From assembly GCA_035493895.1 (NCBI GenBank), contig DATJHM010000098.1:1-40126 (forward strand): DNA of 40,126 bases, in the 5' to 3' direction. Positions 15,884-24,250 of this stretch are shown in pieces. Origin of the DNA: DATJHM01 sp035493895 (GTDB lineage Bacteria > Chloroflexota > Ktedonobacteria > Ktedonobacterales > Ktedonobacteraceae). Position numbers and translations under genes: made by a program. The notes beneath the pieces are model-generated. The model worked only from the letters and a program-made list of their open reading frames with translations, was not told the DNA's origin and searched no databases. Within the stretch, counting starts at the first letter, position 1, and each line of letters opens with the position of its first letter.

Positions 15884-17254
15884 ATGAACATTCAAGATGT
15901 GTTAACGCTGGCACTGCAAAACAAGGTTCGCCTTGTACGCTTCCAGTACTGCGATACCGGTGGGATTATTCGGGCCAAGGCCGCCCATGCCCACTCACTG
16001 GCAGATCGCATAGAGACGGGCATCGGCCATTCCGTTGCTCTATCTGCATGGACTGGCGTGGAAACGCTGGCCGATATAGAGGGGATGGGCCCGGTTGGCG
16101 AGTATCGCCTTGTGCCTGATCCGGAGACGTTTACCCTCTTGCCCTATGTGCCCGCGCGACCGGACGCCAGTATGATGTGCGATATGATTGCGCTGGACAA
16201 ACAACCCTGGGGAGCCTGTCCGCGCTCTTTTCTCAAACGCATGATTGCTCGTCTCGATTCTCAGGGGATGCGCATGGAGTCATCGGTTGAGCACGAGTTT
16301 TATTTTGCGCGCAGGGACGACAACGGGGCCTATGTGCCAGCCGATTACGCGCTCACCTATAGCACGACGGGTCTGGACGAGCGCGCCGATGTCATGAGTG
16401 CGATTCTCGATACGCTGGAAGCCCAGGGCATCTCGATTGAACTTTTCCATACGGAGCTTGGTCCCTCGCAACAGGAGCTCAGCATTCATCATGCCGATGT
16501 GTTGCGCGCGGCCGATCATGTCTGCCTTGTGCGCGAGACGATCCGAGGCGTGGCGCATACCTTTGGCCTGCTTGCGACGTTCGCGCCCAAGCCCTGGCTG
16601 GATCAGGCGGGCAGCGGTGCCCATATTCACTGGAGTCTGTGGGGAACGGAGGAAAGTGAATATCCCGCGAAGAATCTTCTCTCGGATGCAAGTCAGCCGG
16701 GAGGTTTGAGCGAGACGGGGCGCTATTTTATCGGTGGCGTGCTCAAGCATATTCGTGGTCTGGTCGCGCTCTCCTGTGGGAGCGTCAATTCCTATAGCCG
16801 CCTACAGCCGCATCATTGGAGTTCAGCCTATAGCGCGTGGGGATTTGATAATCGCGAGGCGGCGGTGCGTGTTCCTTCTCTCCAGTGGGGGCGTGAGACG
16901 CAGTCCACCAATCTCGAGCTCAAGTGCGCTGATCATAGCGGCAACCCCTATTTAGCCATGGGGGCGATTATCGCTGCCGGACTCGATGGTATTACCAATC
17001 GTATTCAGCCGGGCGAGCCAGCTGCGATTGATCCCGGGAATTATAGCGAAGAGGAGCGCAACCGGCGCGGCATTGTTCGCCTGCCGACCTCGCTTGACGA
17101 GGCCCTTGGCGAATTGGAGCGGGATGAGGTGTTGCTCGAAGCGCTTGGCTCGAGTCTGGCCACGTCGTATCTCGCCGTCAAACGCAACGAGATCGAGTAT
17201 TTCCGCGACAAAAGTGCCCAGGAGATTGTTGACCAGCATTTTTATAAGTACTAA
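15884..17254 (+). CDS. Glutamine-synthetase-family gamma-glutamyl-amine ligase (GlnA-like)
   Basis: This 456-residue protein has both GS domains: a beta-grasp N-terminus (about 10-100) and the catalytic barrel. Metal/ATP ligands are visible as E136 and E138 (VEHEF), E191 and E198 (HTELGPSQQEL), H247 in GSGAHIH (243-249), R324 in DNREAAVRV, and the terminal GNPYLAMGAIIAAGLDGI region. In true glutamine synthetases a loop reading PGYEAP supplies the glutamate that binds ammonium. Here the same place reads PHHWSS, with tryptophan W312 replacing it. That change is known in GS-like enzymes such as PuuA that ligate glutamate to an organic amine. The downstream ELR motif is ELK (345-347). Flanking APC permeases support a role in assimilating an imported amine. 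The exact amine is unknown. Confidence 0.85.
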   Translation: MNIQDVLTLALQNKVRLVRFQYCDTGGIIRAKAAHAHSLADRIETGIGHSVALSAWTGVETLADIEGMGPVGEYRLVPDPETFTLLPYVPARPDASMMCDMIALDKQPWGACPRSFLKRMIARLDSQGMRMESSVEHEFYFARRDDNGAYVPADYALTYSTTGLDERADVMSAILDTLEAQGISIELFHTELGPSQQELSIHHADVLRAADHVCLVRETIRGVAHTFGLLATFAPKPWLDQAGSGAHIHWSLWGTEESEYPAKNLLSDASQPGGLSETGRYFIGGVLKHIRGLVALSCGSVNSYSRLQPHHWSSAYSAWGFDNREAAVRVPSLQWGRETQSTNLELKCADHSGNPYLAMGAIIAAGLDGITNRIQPGEPAAIDPGNYSEEERNRRGIVRLPTSLDEALGELERDEVLLEALGSSLATSYLAVKRNEIEYFRDKSAQEIVDQHFYKY

Positions 17255-17278
17255 CGTGCAAGGAAATTGAGAAAGAGC

Positions 17279-18826
17279 ATGGAAGAAGCTAAGAATGTTG
17301 CCCTGATGGGAGATGAACTCCCCTCAGAGAAGATCGCAGGAGGCATGCTGCCAAAGATCCTCCATAGCTGGGATATGGTGGTGATTTTTGTGGCGATCGT
17401 TCTCTATATTACCAATGCGCCCGGTATTGCCAGCGCAGGCGGCGTTGCCTATATTTACTGGGCGCTCGGTTTTATCACCTTTCTTATCCCTGGTGCAATT
17501 GTGACGGGGCAACTGGGGCTGATGTTCCCTGGTGAGGGATCGATCTATCTCTGGACGAACAAAGCTATGGGGAACTTTATGGGGTTCTTCGCTGGCTTTT
17601 GTGCCTGGTGGCCTGGTATTCTTTCGCTCATTGTTTCCGGCGTCATCGTGGTGACCTTTATTCAACATCTGGGGAGCCTGTTTCAGGTCCCACTCCTGGC
17701 CGATCCCTGGCAACAGGGTGTGGTGATCCTGCTGGTCCTGGCCCTTTCGCTCTATCTGTCCGTGATCCGCTTCAGGGTGGCACAGAATATCATCAACGTG
17801 GTGTTTGCCGCGTACGGTTTTGGCATTGTGCTCATTTTGTTTGCCGCTCTCCTCTGGCTGCTTGGCGGCCATGCGCCTGTCACGAATCTGGGTTCGACCT
17901 GGGGGATTACCTTCGGCAGCTCGGGAAATTTTACCTTATATGGCTTTGTCATCACTGCTCTGCTGGGTATCGAAGTTCCGCTCAATATGGGCGTAGAGAT
18001 TACCAATACGCGTGCGATCACCCGCTATCTCCTCTGGGGTTCTGCTGTCGTGATGCTTGCCTATCTGATTGGCACGTTCGGCGTACATATGATAATTCCG
18101 GCGGCTGGACAATCTGCGCCGACGGCGATCTCTGAGGTGATCCGCATCGGTTTTGGGCCTGTTGGGACAGTGTTTGCCATCATCTTTGATCTGATTATCA
18201 TCGGGGCATTTCTTTTCAACTCGGCGGTCTATAACTACTCCTTTGGACGCTTGCTCTTCGTTTCCGGTCTGGATCATCGCTTGCCCGCAATCATGAGTCG
18301 GCTCAATACGTCGAAGGTGCCCTGGGTTGCCGTGGTCGTGCAGACGTGTATTTCGGCCCTCTTCACCATCGCCATTTTCATTATTGGTCCACTCTTTCCC
18401 TCCAGCCTGAAGCCCGGGGATCTCGCGACCCTGATGTACTATATTATTCTGGCGGCCATCACGCTGATCTGGACGCTCTCGATGTGTATTCTCTTCATTG
18501 ATGTCATTTTCATTCGTTACAAATATCACGAGAAGTTTGCCTCTATTCAGCTCGCACCCACGCCCGTGTTTTACGTGTGTGCGGTCCTGGGACTGATCGC
18601 CAGTGCCGTCGCGTTCTATGCGACCGGGTCGGCCCCCTGGGTTCCCCTCATCGAGGAGCAGGGCTGGCTCGCGTGGGTCGTGGGCATCGCAGTCTTCTCG
18701 CTGCTCATTGGCGTTGTGGTCTATTTCGTCGGTCTGGCAACATTTGCGAGAGTCTCATCATCTCAAGAAGCGGTCATTTCTCCGGTCGAGGTAACGTCTT
18801 CTGAGAATGTCATAGAGAGCCTCTAG
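17279..18826 (+). CDS. APC-family permease, second of the permease-ligase-permease operon
   Basis: This 515-residue protein has about 12 predicted membrane helices and shares with the permease at 14240 the NAPGIASAGGVAY-YW and FPGEGSIYLWT signatures, so the two probably arose by duplication and then diverged. It lies 24 bp after the ligase stop and must be co-transcribed. The C-terminal tail is short and polar. The ATG at 17279 is preceded by a weak GAAAGAG. A TTG at 17267 that sits too close to AAGGA is the alternative, adding four residues. Two different permeases around one ligase suggest two related amines, or an uptake plus exchange pair. Confidence 0.86.
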   Translation: MEEAKNVALMGDELPSEKIAGGMLPKILHSWDMVVIFVAIVLYITNAPGIASAGGVAYIYWALGFITFLIPGAIVTGQLGLMFPGEGSIYLWTNKAMGNFMGFFAGFCAWWPGILSLIVSGVIVVTFIQHLGSLFQVPLLADPWQQGVVILLVLALSLYLSVIRFRVAQNIINVVFAAYGFGIVLILFAALLWLLGGHAPVTNLGSTWGITFGSSGNFTLYGFVITALLGIEVPLNMGVEITNTRAITRYLLWGSAVVMLAYLIGTFGVHMIIPAAGQSAPTAISEVIRIGFGPVGTVFAIIFDLIIIGAFLFNSAVYNYSFGRLLFVSGLDHRLPAIMSRLNTSKVPWVAVVVQTCISALFTIAIFIIGPLFPSSLKPGDLATLMYYIILAAITLIWTLSMCILFIDVIFIRYKYHEKFASIQLAPTPVFYVCAVLGLIASAVAFYATGSAPWVPLIEEQGWLAWVVGIAVFSLLIGVVVYFVGLATFARVSSSQEAVISPVEVTSSENVIESL

Positions 18827-18872
18827 CCGAAGTTGTGCTGGGGGGGCGAAAACGTGTGGGGGACGTGACCCC

Positions 18873-19211
18873 AATGTCACGTAAATAAGGAGAATCCGCC
18901 TGTGTACGTGACATAACGGCTTGTCTGTACGCGGTGCCCATCGATCCCCCTTGTAGAGTCGCGGCTTGTTTGCAATGTCACGGAGATAAGAAAAATCCGC
19001 TCCGTACCCTATTGACGTGACATTGCAGCAGGTCTGTGCCCAATGCCATTAATCCCGTAGAGTCGCCGCTTGTCTGCGACCGGGGCGAGCACCTCCTACC
19101 TCGTCTGCGACCGGGTTGCTCTCCGATCGGAGATTCTCGTCATCGACCCGGTCGCAGACAAGCAGCGACTCTACGGAAATGATGGGAGATCTTCCTTATT
19201 TCCGTGACATT
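18873..19211. repeat. Nested palindromic repeat block (AATGTCACG and CCGTAGAG modules)
   Basis: The outer arms 18873-18896 (AATGTCACGTAAATAAGG...) and 19188-19211 pair with about three mismatches over 24 bp. Inside lie a solo terminus TTGTAGAGTCGCGGCTTGTT at 18951-18970, another AATGTCACGGAGATAAG stretch, and a complete small element at 19055-19176. Segments such as GGTGCCCATCGATC are shared with the element at 29460-29599. No protein is encoded. The arrangement looks like insertion of one element into another. Confidence 0.78.
19055..19176. repeat. Compact 122-bp inverted-repeat element
   Basis: The termini 19055-19084 and 19147-19176 are reverse complements at 29 of 30 positions, beginning CCGTAGAGTCGCCGCTTGTC on the left. 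The 62-bp interior contains another partial CGTCTGCGACCGGG copy. It sits inside the larger repeat block between the permease and the HEAT-repeat gene. Confidence 0.82.
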
Positions 19212-19497
19212 GCCCGCTTGGGGCTACTCGTCAGTCGTGACTTTCGCATGTGCTTTCTTCATGAGCGTTCCCTTTGCACCCGGTCGCGGGAACCGTGTGC
19301 TTCGAGGAAGTCGCTCGCGTTCGCGATTGACCTATCAATGCCAGCAGCAGAACAAGACAACCAGAGAAGAGCCAGAGCGGTCGGCAGGGGATGTGACGAA
19401 CGGTGTCCATAAGGGAATCTCCTTTTTTACTGTGATATATCAACTGCTTCTAGCCTGGACGAATAAAAGGAATATTGGAGGTTTATAGGATCACCCA
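19212..19497. other. Intergenic stretch with no clear gene
   Basis: Short overlapping frames occur on both strands (for example at 19231-19443 on the minus strand, with a hydrophobic segment) but none shows recognisable similarity or a distinctive start. I see no feature that can be supported beyond the upstream repeat block. Confidence 0.3.
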
Positions 19498-20718
19498 CTA
19501 CTTGCCATTGGGGGCAGGAGGAGGCATAAAGATCATACTCGTCCACTTGTCCATCTGCTCATAAGTGCTCAGATTGCTTACCTGCCATGCATCAGCCTCT
19601 GACTGAGAGACATTACTGGCCTGGACCATTGCTCGCAGGGTATCTACGAAAGCTCCTGTTTCGATCGTTCGCAGTTGATCCGGGGAAATGCCCTGTGTTG
19701 TGGCAATATCGGTCATACTCTTGCCCATTTGCAACTGTATCATGATCTGTTTTTGCGTGAGGTTTAACTTGTTGCTCATTTCCTGCGCCAGCATATTCTT
19801 ATATTTTGTATTCTGGAGGAGCGTCGATACAGTGTCTTCCGGCATTTCTTGCACACTGTTCACCGCGACAGAGGAAGTTCCAGTCTGGCCAAAAAGTGAG
19901 TGCGAGGAATGGCTCACAGACAATGCGCCCATGATAAAAAAGCAGAGCGCGACAATGGGGAGGATGATCCACCATTTCTTTGAAGAGCGACGCATAGAGA
20001 CGCTTGTGACCTTTTCTCTGGAAGATGTATCCGCGCCATATCCGTAAGGAATCTGCTCTTGTGGCGCATACGCCTGGGCCTGTTCGCGCAAGGCCAGCGG
20101 TGGTACGGTTTCATAAGAAGATGGATCTTCCCAATTCGCCATTTGCACGGTATCGTTGTCCTGTTGCATACGTTTTTTCTCCTGCAATTGTCCATATATG
20201 ACCGCGCCCTCGACTGGCGAGACATGTTGCTGTAGGACATATCTGGCAGCCTCTCTTACCGCGTGATCGGTATCGTGGAGCGCTGTCTTCAACATTTCAT
20301 CGGGCACATGTGGCCTTTGCTGTCCCAGTACAAATACCGCCGTCTCGCGCACATGCCAATCGGCGTCATATAATGCCCGCATCAGCCGGTGTAAAGGGGC
20401 CCGTTTGCCCATTGCATGTACTGCCGCCGCCCGCACTGCCCCATCTTCATCATCCAACGCGGATTCCAGCAGTTCTCCAGGAACCTCCGCTCGCTTACCC
20501 AGGAGACGCACGGCCATTGCTCGTTCTTCCCAATCACTGCTTTTCAACTTGACGACCGCTTCCTCAAGCGATAGTTCCTGTTGCGCCTGTTCAGGCATGA
20601 GGCCCAGACGATGCAGCACTGCTGGCAAGAGGGATGGTGGGACCTGAAGCGATTCTGGTGAACGAGCGGTATCGTTCATCTGCTGGCTGATAGTGTCCTT
20701 GTTCATGTTATCTTCCAT
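19498..20718 (-). CDS. HEAT-repeat single-pass membrane protein downstream of an ECF sigma factor
   Basis: This 406-residue protein starts with a helical HEAT-type repeat region (about 50-168; repeated units such as DEDGAVRAAAVHAMGK, DADWHVRETAVFVLGQ and DTDHAVREAARYVLQ). A charged linker follows, then one membrane helix (about 249-267) and an extracytoplasmic C-terminal part of about 140 residues containing LTQKQIMIQLQMGKSMTDIA, reminiscent of a small helical sensor. Its start lies 46 bp after the ECF sigma gene stop, in the same operon. In many bacteria such a partner is the anti-sigma factor, but no zinc-finger anti-sigma domain is visible here; a role in holding or releasing the sigma factor at the membrane is inference. 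The ATG at 20718 follows GGTGAGG. Confidence 0.75.
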   Translation of the reverse strand: MEDNMNKDTISQQMNDTARSPESLQVPPSLLPAVLHRLGLMPEQAQQELSLEEAVVKLKSSDWEERAMAVRLLGKRAEVPGELLESALDDEDGAVRAAAVHAMGKRAPLHRLMRALYDADWHVRETAVFVLGQQRPHVPDEMLKTALHDTDHAVREAARYVLQQHVSPVEGAVIYGQLQEKKRMQQDNDTVQMANWEDPSSYETVPPLALREQAQAYAPQEQIPYGYGADTSSREKVTSVSMRRSSKKWWIILPIVALCFFIMGALSVSHSSHSLFGQTGTSSVAVNSVQEMPEDTVSTLLQNTKYKNMLAQEMSNKLNLTQKQIMIQLQMGKSMTDIATTQGISPDQLRTIETGAFVDTLRAMVQASNVSQSEADAWQVSNLSTYEQMDKWTSMIFMPPPAPNGK

Positions 20719-20764
20719 AGTGGCCTCACCGAAATGTGTACTTTGTACTGAGCTGCATATCTAT

Positions 20765-21355
20765 CTACATGATTGGGTTGCTACGTTTTTCTGCGCTTCT
20801 TCGTAAAAGGAGCATCCCACGATGCACATGTGATTTGATCGTTCCTATCGGCAGATTCAGCAGATCTGCTATCTCGCGATAACTGAACTCGTCGAAGTAA
20901 TAGCAACTGATCGCAATACGGTACTGTTCCGGGAGCCGAGCGATCATCTCTTCGAGCTCAAGCAGAGCCTCTTTATCCTCCCATAACTGTTCTGGCTGCA
21001 CGCGCTCATCATCCTCTATTTCGAGATGGCTGCTCTCTTCTGAGAGATCCAGCGATATAGACTGGAGCCGGGCGTTGCCCTTCTGACGATAGAAGATATT
21101 CAGGGTGATTTTATACAGCCAGGGTTGGAGCTTCATCATCCGTATGCGCTCTGGCGGATAGTCTGCCAGCGCATGATACGCTCTGATGAATGCTTCTTGA
21201 ACGATATCCTCTGCATCCTGGGGACTCCCAGATTGGCGCAGCGCAAAAGAGTAGAGCCGCTGTTGATAGTTCAACATCAGTTGTGAGAAATACCCATTCA
21301 GGTCAGTTGCCAGCAGTTCTCCTAAATCCGGTAACGGCTCATTTCCTGGCGTCAT
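20765..21355 (-). CDS. ECF-subfamily RNA polymerase sigma factor
   Basis: At 196 residues this is a complete extracytoplasmic-function sigma factor. Region 2 (about 25-95) includes DAEDIVQEAFIRAYHAL, which binds core polymerase and the -10 element. An acidic linker of about 40 residues follows. Region 4 (about 135-188) contains LPEQYRIAISCYYFDEFSYREIA and the helix-turn-helix LNLPIGTIKSHVHRG that reads the -35 element. The next gene in the operon is a HEAT-repeat membrane protein that may be its regulator. ECF sigma factors commonly drive their own operon, but I could not identify a matching promoter upstream. The linker between regions 2 and 4 is longer and more acidic than usual. Confidence 0.92.
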   Translation of the reverse strand: MTPGNEPLPDLGELLATDLNGYFSQLMLNYQQRLYSFALRQSGSPQDAEDIVQEAFIRAYHALADYPPERIRMMKLQPWLYKITLNIFYRQKGNARLQSISLDLSEESSHLEIEDDERVQPEQLWEDKEALLELEEMIARLPEQYRIAISCYYFDEFSYREIADLLNLPIGTIKSHVHRGMLLLRRSAEKRSNPIM

Positions 21356-21466
21356 AACGTCCTTCCCTGGATGTACAAACTCATTTTCTGCCCCTTCTAT
21401 TCAGTAGAATACAAAAAAGTGCCCGGTGGTTGCAGTTCCCCTGTATGTGTGAATAGGACACAAGAA

Positions 21467-21497
21467 GGCCCGCCCCACGCTGTTGTGTGGGCGGGCC
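21467..21497 (-). terminator. GC-rich hairpin terminator after the D-threonine-aldolase-like gene
   Basis: GGCCCGCCCCAC (21467-21478) pairs with GTGGGCGGGCC (21487-21497), leaving one bulged C and an eight-base loop. On the minus strand the stem is followed by TTCTTGTGTCC, a moderately T-rich tail. It lies just after the stop of the minus-strand aldolase-like gene and upstream of the sigma factor gene. Confidence 0.7.
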
Positions 21498-21515
21498 CTC
21501 TCTTCTCGCTGGTAT

Positions 21516-22625
21516 TTACTGAACTTTTCCTCGGGTCGCAACCGGCCAGATTGCTTCCAGAATACCGTTGCGGTGAGCATAATAATAATCGTGCAGATTG
21601 ATGGTGGTGTCGATATGGCTGGGGATGAGCTCGACACGATCGCCGACCTCCAATTTCACACCGGCTGACTCCATTCCCGTCAGAATGCCATGCTCATCTC
21701 CGCCCGGTCGATACGAGACGCCTGCGAGCCCTTTGGGTTCGGGCATGCCGCTATCGGTCGAGAGCGATTTGAGGCCAGCATCTACCACCGCTCTCGTGGG
21801 GGTCGCTGGTCGGCTGATGACGGTCGAGAGAATGGTCAAGGCATGCGCGTAGTTCGCAGTGCCGATGGCATTGCGGTAATCGACATCCATAAAAATAAAT
21901 GAGCCGGGTTGCACTTCCGTGATGCCCCCAAAATCGGCACAGATCTCGGCGGTACCCGTCCCTCCGGTGGTCACGGTCTCGATGGGAAATCCTTCGGCGC
22001 GCAATTGTGCGGCGGTTGCGGTGAGCGCTTTCATCGCCTGCTGGCAACGTTGGACGCGCTCTTCTTCACTATGGACGTGCTGCAAATGGCCCTCGTAGCC
22101 ATGAATGCCCACAAGATGAATATTGGCGAGCTTGCCACACGCGTGTGCCAGTGTGAGCGCCTCTTCTCCCGGCTGCACGCCCGTGCGATTTTGCCCGACA
22201 TTGAGATCGAGCAGCACGTTCATCTCCAACTTTGCCTCACCCAGAGCCTTATTGAGTGCCTGCGCACCAGCCACACTATCCACTACGACCTTGATACGCG
22301 GGTGCTGTTGTGCCAGAGCGATGAGCCGTCGCAGCTTTGGGACTCCTACGATTTCGGTCGTGATCATGAGATCATCGATCCCCGCCTGCACCATGACTTC
22401 CGCTTCACTGACCTTAGCAACGCAACCGCCAACGGCTCCTGCCGCCAGCATGAGACGTGCCAGATCAGGACTTTTGACGGTTTTCAGATGCGGCCTGACG
22501 TCTACCTTCTTTTCCTGGAAGCGCTTCATCAGCCGGGCAATATTTTCCTCCATCAATGTCAAATCTACGATCATCGCTGGCGTGTCGAGGGAATCTAATG
22601 AATCTCCTATGTGTGGATGATACAT
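21516..22625 (-). CDS. D-threonine aldolase / D-serine dehydratase-like PLP enzyme
   Basis: This roughly 369-residue protein has the alanine-racemase-type barrel with the PLP lysine in RPHLKTVKSP (about 44-53), phosphate-binding TGGTGTAE, and the C-terminal metal-binding domain with PSHIDTTINLHD near residues 335-346. That domain carries the histidine and acidic/histidine ligands of metal-dependent D-threonine aldolases, which split D-threonine or other D-beta-hydroxy amino acids into glycine and an aldehyde. D-serine dehydratases share the fold. ATG 22625 has AAAGGAG 11 bases upstream; a TTG at 22631 has it at five bases and would add two residues. It is a single gene with its own terminator. 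A role in D-amino-acid breakdown is expected. Confidence 0.83.
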   Translation of the reverse strand: MYHPHIGDSLDSLDTPAMIVDLTLMEENIARLMKRFQEKKVDVRPHLKTVKSPDLARLMLAAGAVGGCVAKVSEAEVMVQAGIDDLMITTEIVGVPKLRRLIALAQQHPRIKVVVDSVAGAQALNKALGEAKLEMNVLLDLNVGQNRTGVQPGEEALTLAHACGKLANIHLVGIHGYEGHLQHVHSEEERVQRCQQAMKALTATAAQLRAEGFPIETVTTGGTGTAEICADFGGITEVQPGSFIFMDVDYRNAIGTANYAHALTILSTVISRPATPTRAVVDAGLKSLSTDSGMPEPKGLAGVSYRPGGDEHGILTGMESAGVKLEVGDRVELIPSHIDTTINLHDYYYAHRNGILEAIWPVATRGKVQ

Positions 22626-22873
22626 ACGCAAAAATGCTCCTTTGTCAAATGCTAAGGCAAGGTTTGCAGGTTCCGAAGATGTCGCGCTGCATCTTGAAAA
22701 TCTCTCGGATGGTTTCTCCAGCGCCTGTCTTACTCTACTTTTCGTCGAGAGATGTGAAAATGATGCTCAGAATTAGAGGATAACACATAACCAATCTTCT
22801 TCTCAAAAAACTTCTCTGCTCCTCGCTGATTGTGAGTACGGCCCTTTGCTCAGCCATGAGGCAGGCGCATATT

Positions 22874-23308
22874 TTAGCTGGAGGAAAGAGAGCTTCTCAA
22901 CGCGCTGGCATGGTGTTGGTATTCCTCTCGCGCCTCCCCTTTTTCTTCAGCCTCCACCAATGCTTTATTGCGCGCAAACATCTGTGCGAGATACATTTGC
23001 AACTGTTCCAATTCGGCTTGTCTCCGGCTGATCTCCTGCATCTTTTGGCGAAGAAGTTCCATTTTTTTTTGCCGAGAAAACTCATTTGCTTCCTTTGCCT
23101 GGATTACTTCTTTGAGTTCTGCTAACGTAAATCCTGCTGCCTGTATCTTTTTGATCATCCTCAGATGCGTCACTGCCTCCTCGCAATAGTCACGATAGTT
23201 ATTTTCTCGACGTCGCACGTGGTGTGTATTGAGCAGCCCTTCCTGCTCATAAAAGCGAATGGTGGGAGCCGTTAAGCCAGTCTTTTGTGCCAACTCATGG
23301 ATTTTCAT
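22874..23308 (-). CDS. MerR-family transcriptional regulator
   Basis: This 144-residue protein starts with a typical MerR winged helix-turn-helix (MKIHELAQKTGLTAPTIRFYEQEGL, residues 1-25, followed by the wing and NYRDYCEEAVTHLRMIKKIQAAGF) and continues into a long dimerisation coiled coil (about 75-125, KMELLRQKMQEISRRQAELEQ). There is no C-terminal ligand domain and no metal-binding cysteine pattern, so it belongs to the small, uncharacterised MerR group. It has a strong ribosome site (GAGGAGA) and a likely MerR-type operator just upstream. Family members activate promoters with over-long spacers by twisting DNA. The target could be the gene itself or the hydrolase downstream at 23649. Confidence 0.9.
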   Translation of the reverse strand: MKIHELAQKTGLTAPTIRFYEQEGLLNTHHVRRRENNYRDYCEEAVTHLRMIKKIQAAGFTLAELKEVIQAKEANEFSRQKKMELLRQKMQEISRRQAELEQLQMYLAQMFARNKALVEAEEKGEAREEYQHHASALRSSLSSS

Positions 23309-23329
23309 GGGAATCTCCTCAAAAAGGAC

Positions 23330-23360
23330 TTGACCTTCAAGTATACTTTATCGTTTACAC
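23330..23360 (+). promoter_or_regulatory. Candidate MerR-type operator/promoter with 19-bp spacer
   Basis: TTGACC (23330-23335) and TTACAC (23355-23360) are separated by 19 bp, the over-long spacing typical of MerR-controlled promoters. The spacer is centred on the perfect dyad AAGTATACTT (23339-23348). It reads away from the merR-type gene, toward 23649. The -10 is weak, which fits activator dependence but also makes the call tentative. Confidence 0.5.
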
Positions 23361-23417
23361 TCTAAACGTCGAGCAGAACCGTGTCAAGAGCACTATGAGA
23401 GCAGGCTTCCGTCAATT

Positions 23418-23572
23418 CCGTAGAGGCGCGGCTTGTCTGCGCCCATAGGCATTCAGTGAAGCTCTATAGGTCCAGTAGCGGCACGGTGAAGAGGAACGGA
23501 ACGGTGCCTGGGACCTCGCTCGATCCCTCTCGCCCTTCAAAGGAGAGATGGTTCACTTCATGTCCATGGGTA
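23418..23572. repeat. Composite repeat: CCGTAGAGG terminus plus CAGTAGCGGCACGG module
   Basis: CCGTAGAGGCGCGGCTTGTC begins at 23418. The flank CCATAGGCATTCAGTGAAG (about 23443-23461) pairs with TTCACTTCATGTCCATGGG (about 23552-23572). Between them lies the 65-bp module 23473-23537. The same flank-module-flank order is found at 25979-26107. It occupies most of the MerR-hydrolase gap and is non-coding. Confidence 0.78.
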
Positions 23573-23648
23573 CGGCGCGTCAGCGCCGGAGGACGACGGA
23601 TGTTCTCTAGAATGTCTATGGGCGGAGCAAATTAGAAAGGGAAAAACT

Positions 23649-24242
23649 ATGTCTGATACACAAAACCATGCGCATACGGCCCTTTTAGTAATGGATATGC
23701 AGGTAGAAATTGTCACGCGGTTTGCACAACCGGCGGACTTCCTCGCGTCCACAAGCGCAGCGATTGCCGCCGCTCGTGCTGCCGAGATTCCCGTGATCTA
23801 TGTGGGCGTAGCCTTTCGTCCGGGCTATCCTGAGGTGAGTCTGAGGAATAAGGGCTTCTCTGCTATCAAGCAGCAGCTCTCTTCCCAGTCAGCCGCTATG
23901 ACCACAGTAGAGATTCATCCTGCCATCGCTCCACAGCCAACGGATATTGTGGTTACAAAACGCCGTGTCAGTGCGTTTAGTGGGAGTGATTTAGAAGTGG
24001 TATTGAGAGCACAGGGCATTTCGCATCTGGTACTCTGCGGTATAGCGACCAGTGGGGTCGTCTTATCAACATTGCGGGAGGCGGCCGATAAGGATTATCA
24101 GTTGACGGTCTTAGCCGATTGCTGTGTTGATGGCGATGAAGAAGTCCAGCGCGTCCTGCTCTCCAAAGTCTTTCCACGGCAGGCTGATGTCATCCAATCT
24201 TCAGCGTGGACGACAACGCTGAAATCCGGGGAGATTCAGTAG
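23649..24242 (+). CDS. Isochorismatase-fold (cysteine-hydrolase-like) protein lacking the canonical cysteine
   Basis: This 197-residue protein has the isochorismatase fold. The conserved aspartate is D16 in VMDMQ and the lysine is K104 in VVTKRRVSAFSGSDL. The loop that normally supplies the nucleophilic cysteine (GxxTxxC) reads GIATSGVV here, with V137 in place of cysteine. Cys159 and Cys158 in LADCCVD are elsewhere. True isochorismatases also lack the cysteine and use only the aspartate, so an isochorismatase-like or a non-amidase reaction is more plausible than nicotinamidase activity. The ATG follows GAAAGGGAAAAACT. It is downstream of a candidate MerR-dependent promoter. Confidence 0.82.
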   Translation: MSDTQNHAHTALLVMDMQVEIVTRFAQPADFLASTSAAIAAARAAEIPVIYVGVAFRPGYPEVSLRNKGFSAIKQQLSSQSAAMTTVEIHPAIAPQPTDIVVTKRRVSAFSGSDLEVVLRAQGISHLVLCGIATSGVVLSTLREAADKDYQLTVLADCCVDGDEEVQRVLLSKVFPRQADVIQSSAWTTTLKSGEIQ

Positions 24243-24250
24243 CAGGGGGC

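Noticed and set aside
18873..19211. CRISPR-like reading of the repeated GTAGAGTCGC/GCTTGTCTGC words
   Set aside because: Copies are inverted, irregularly spaced and have no equal-length spacers or cas genes; they are palindromic element ends.
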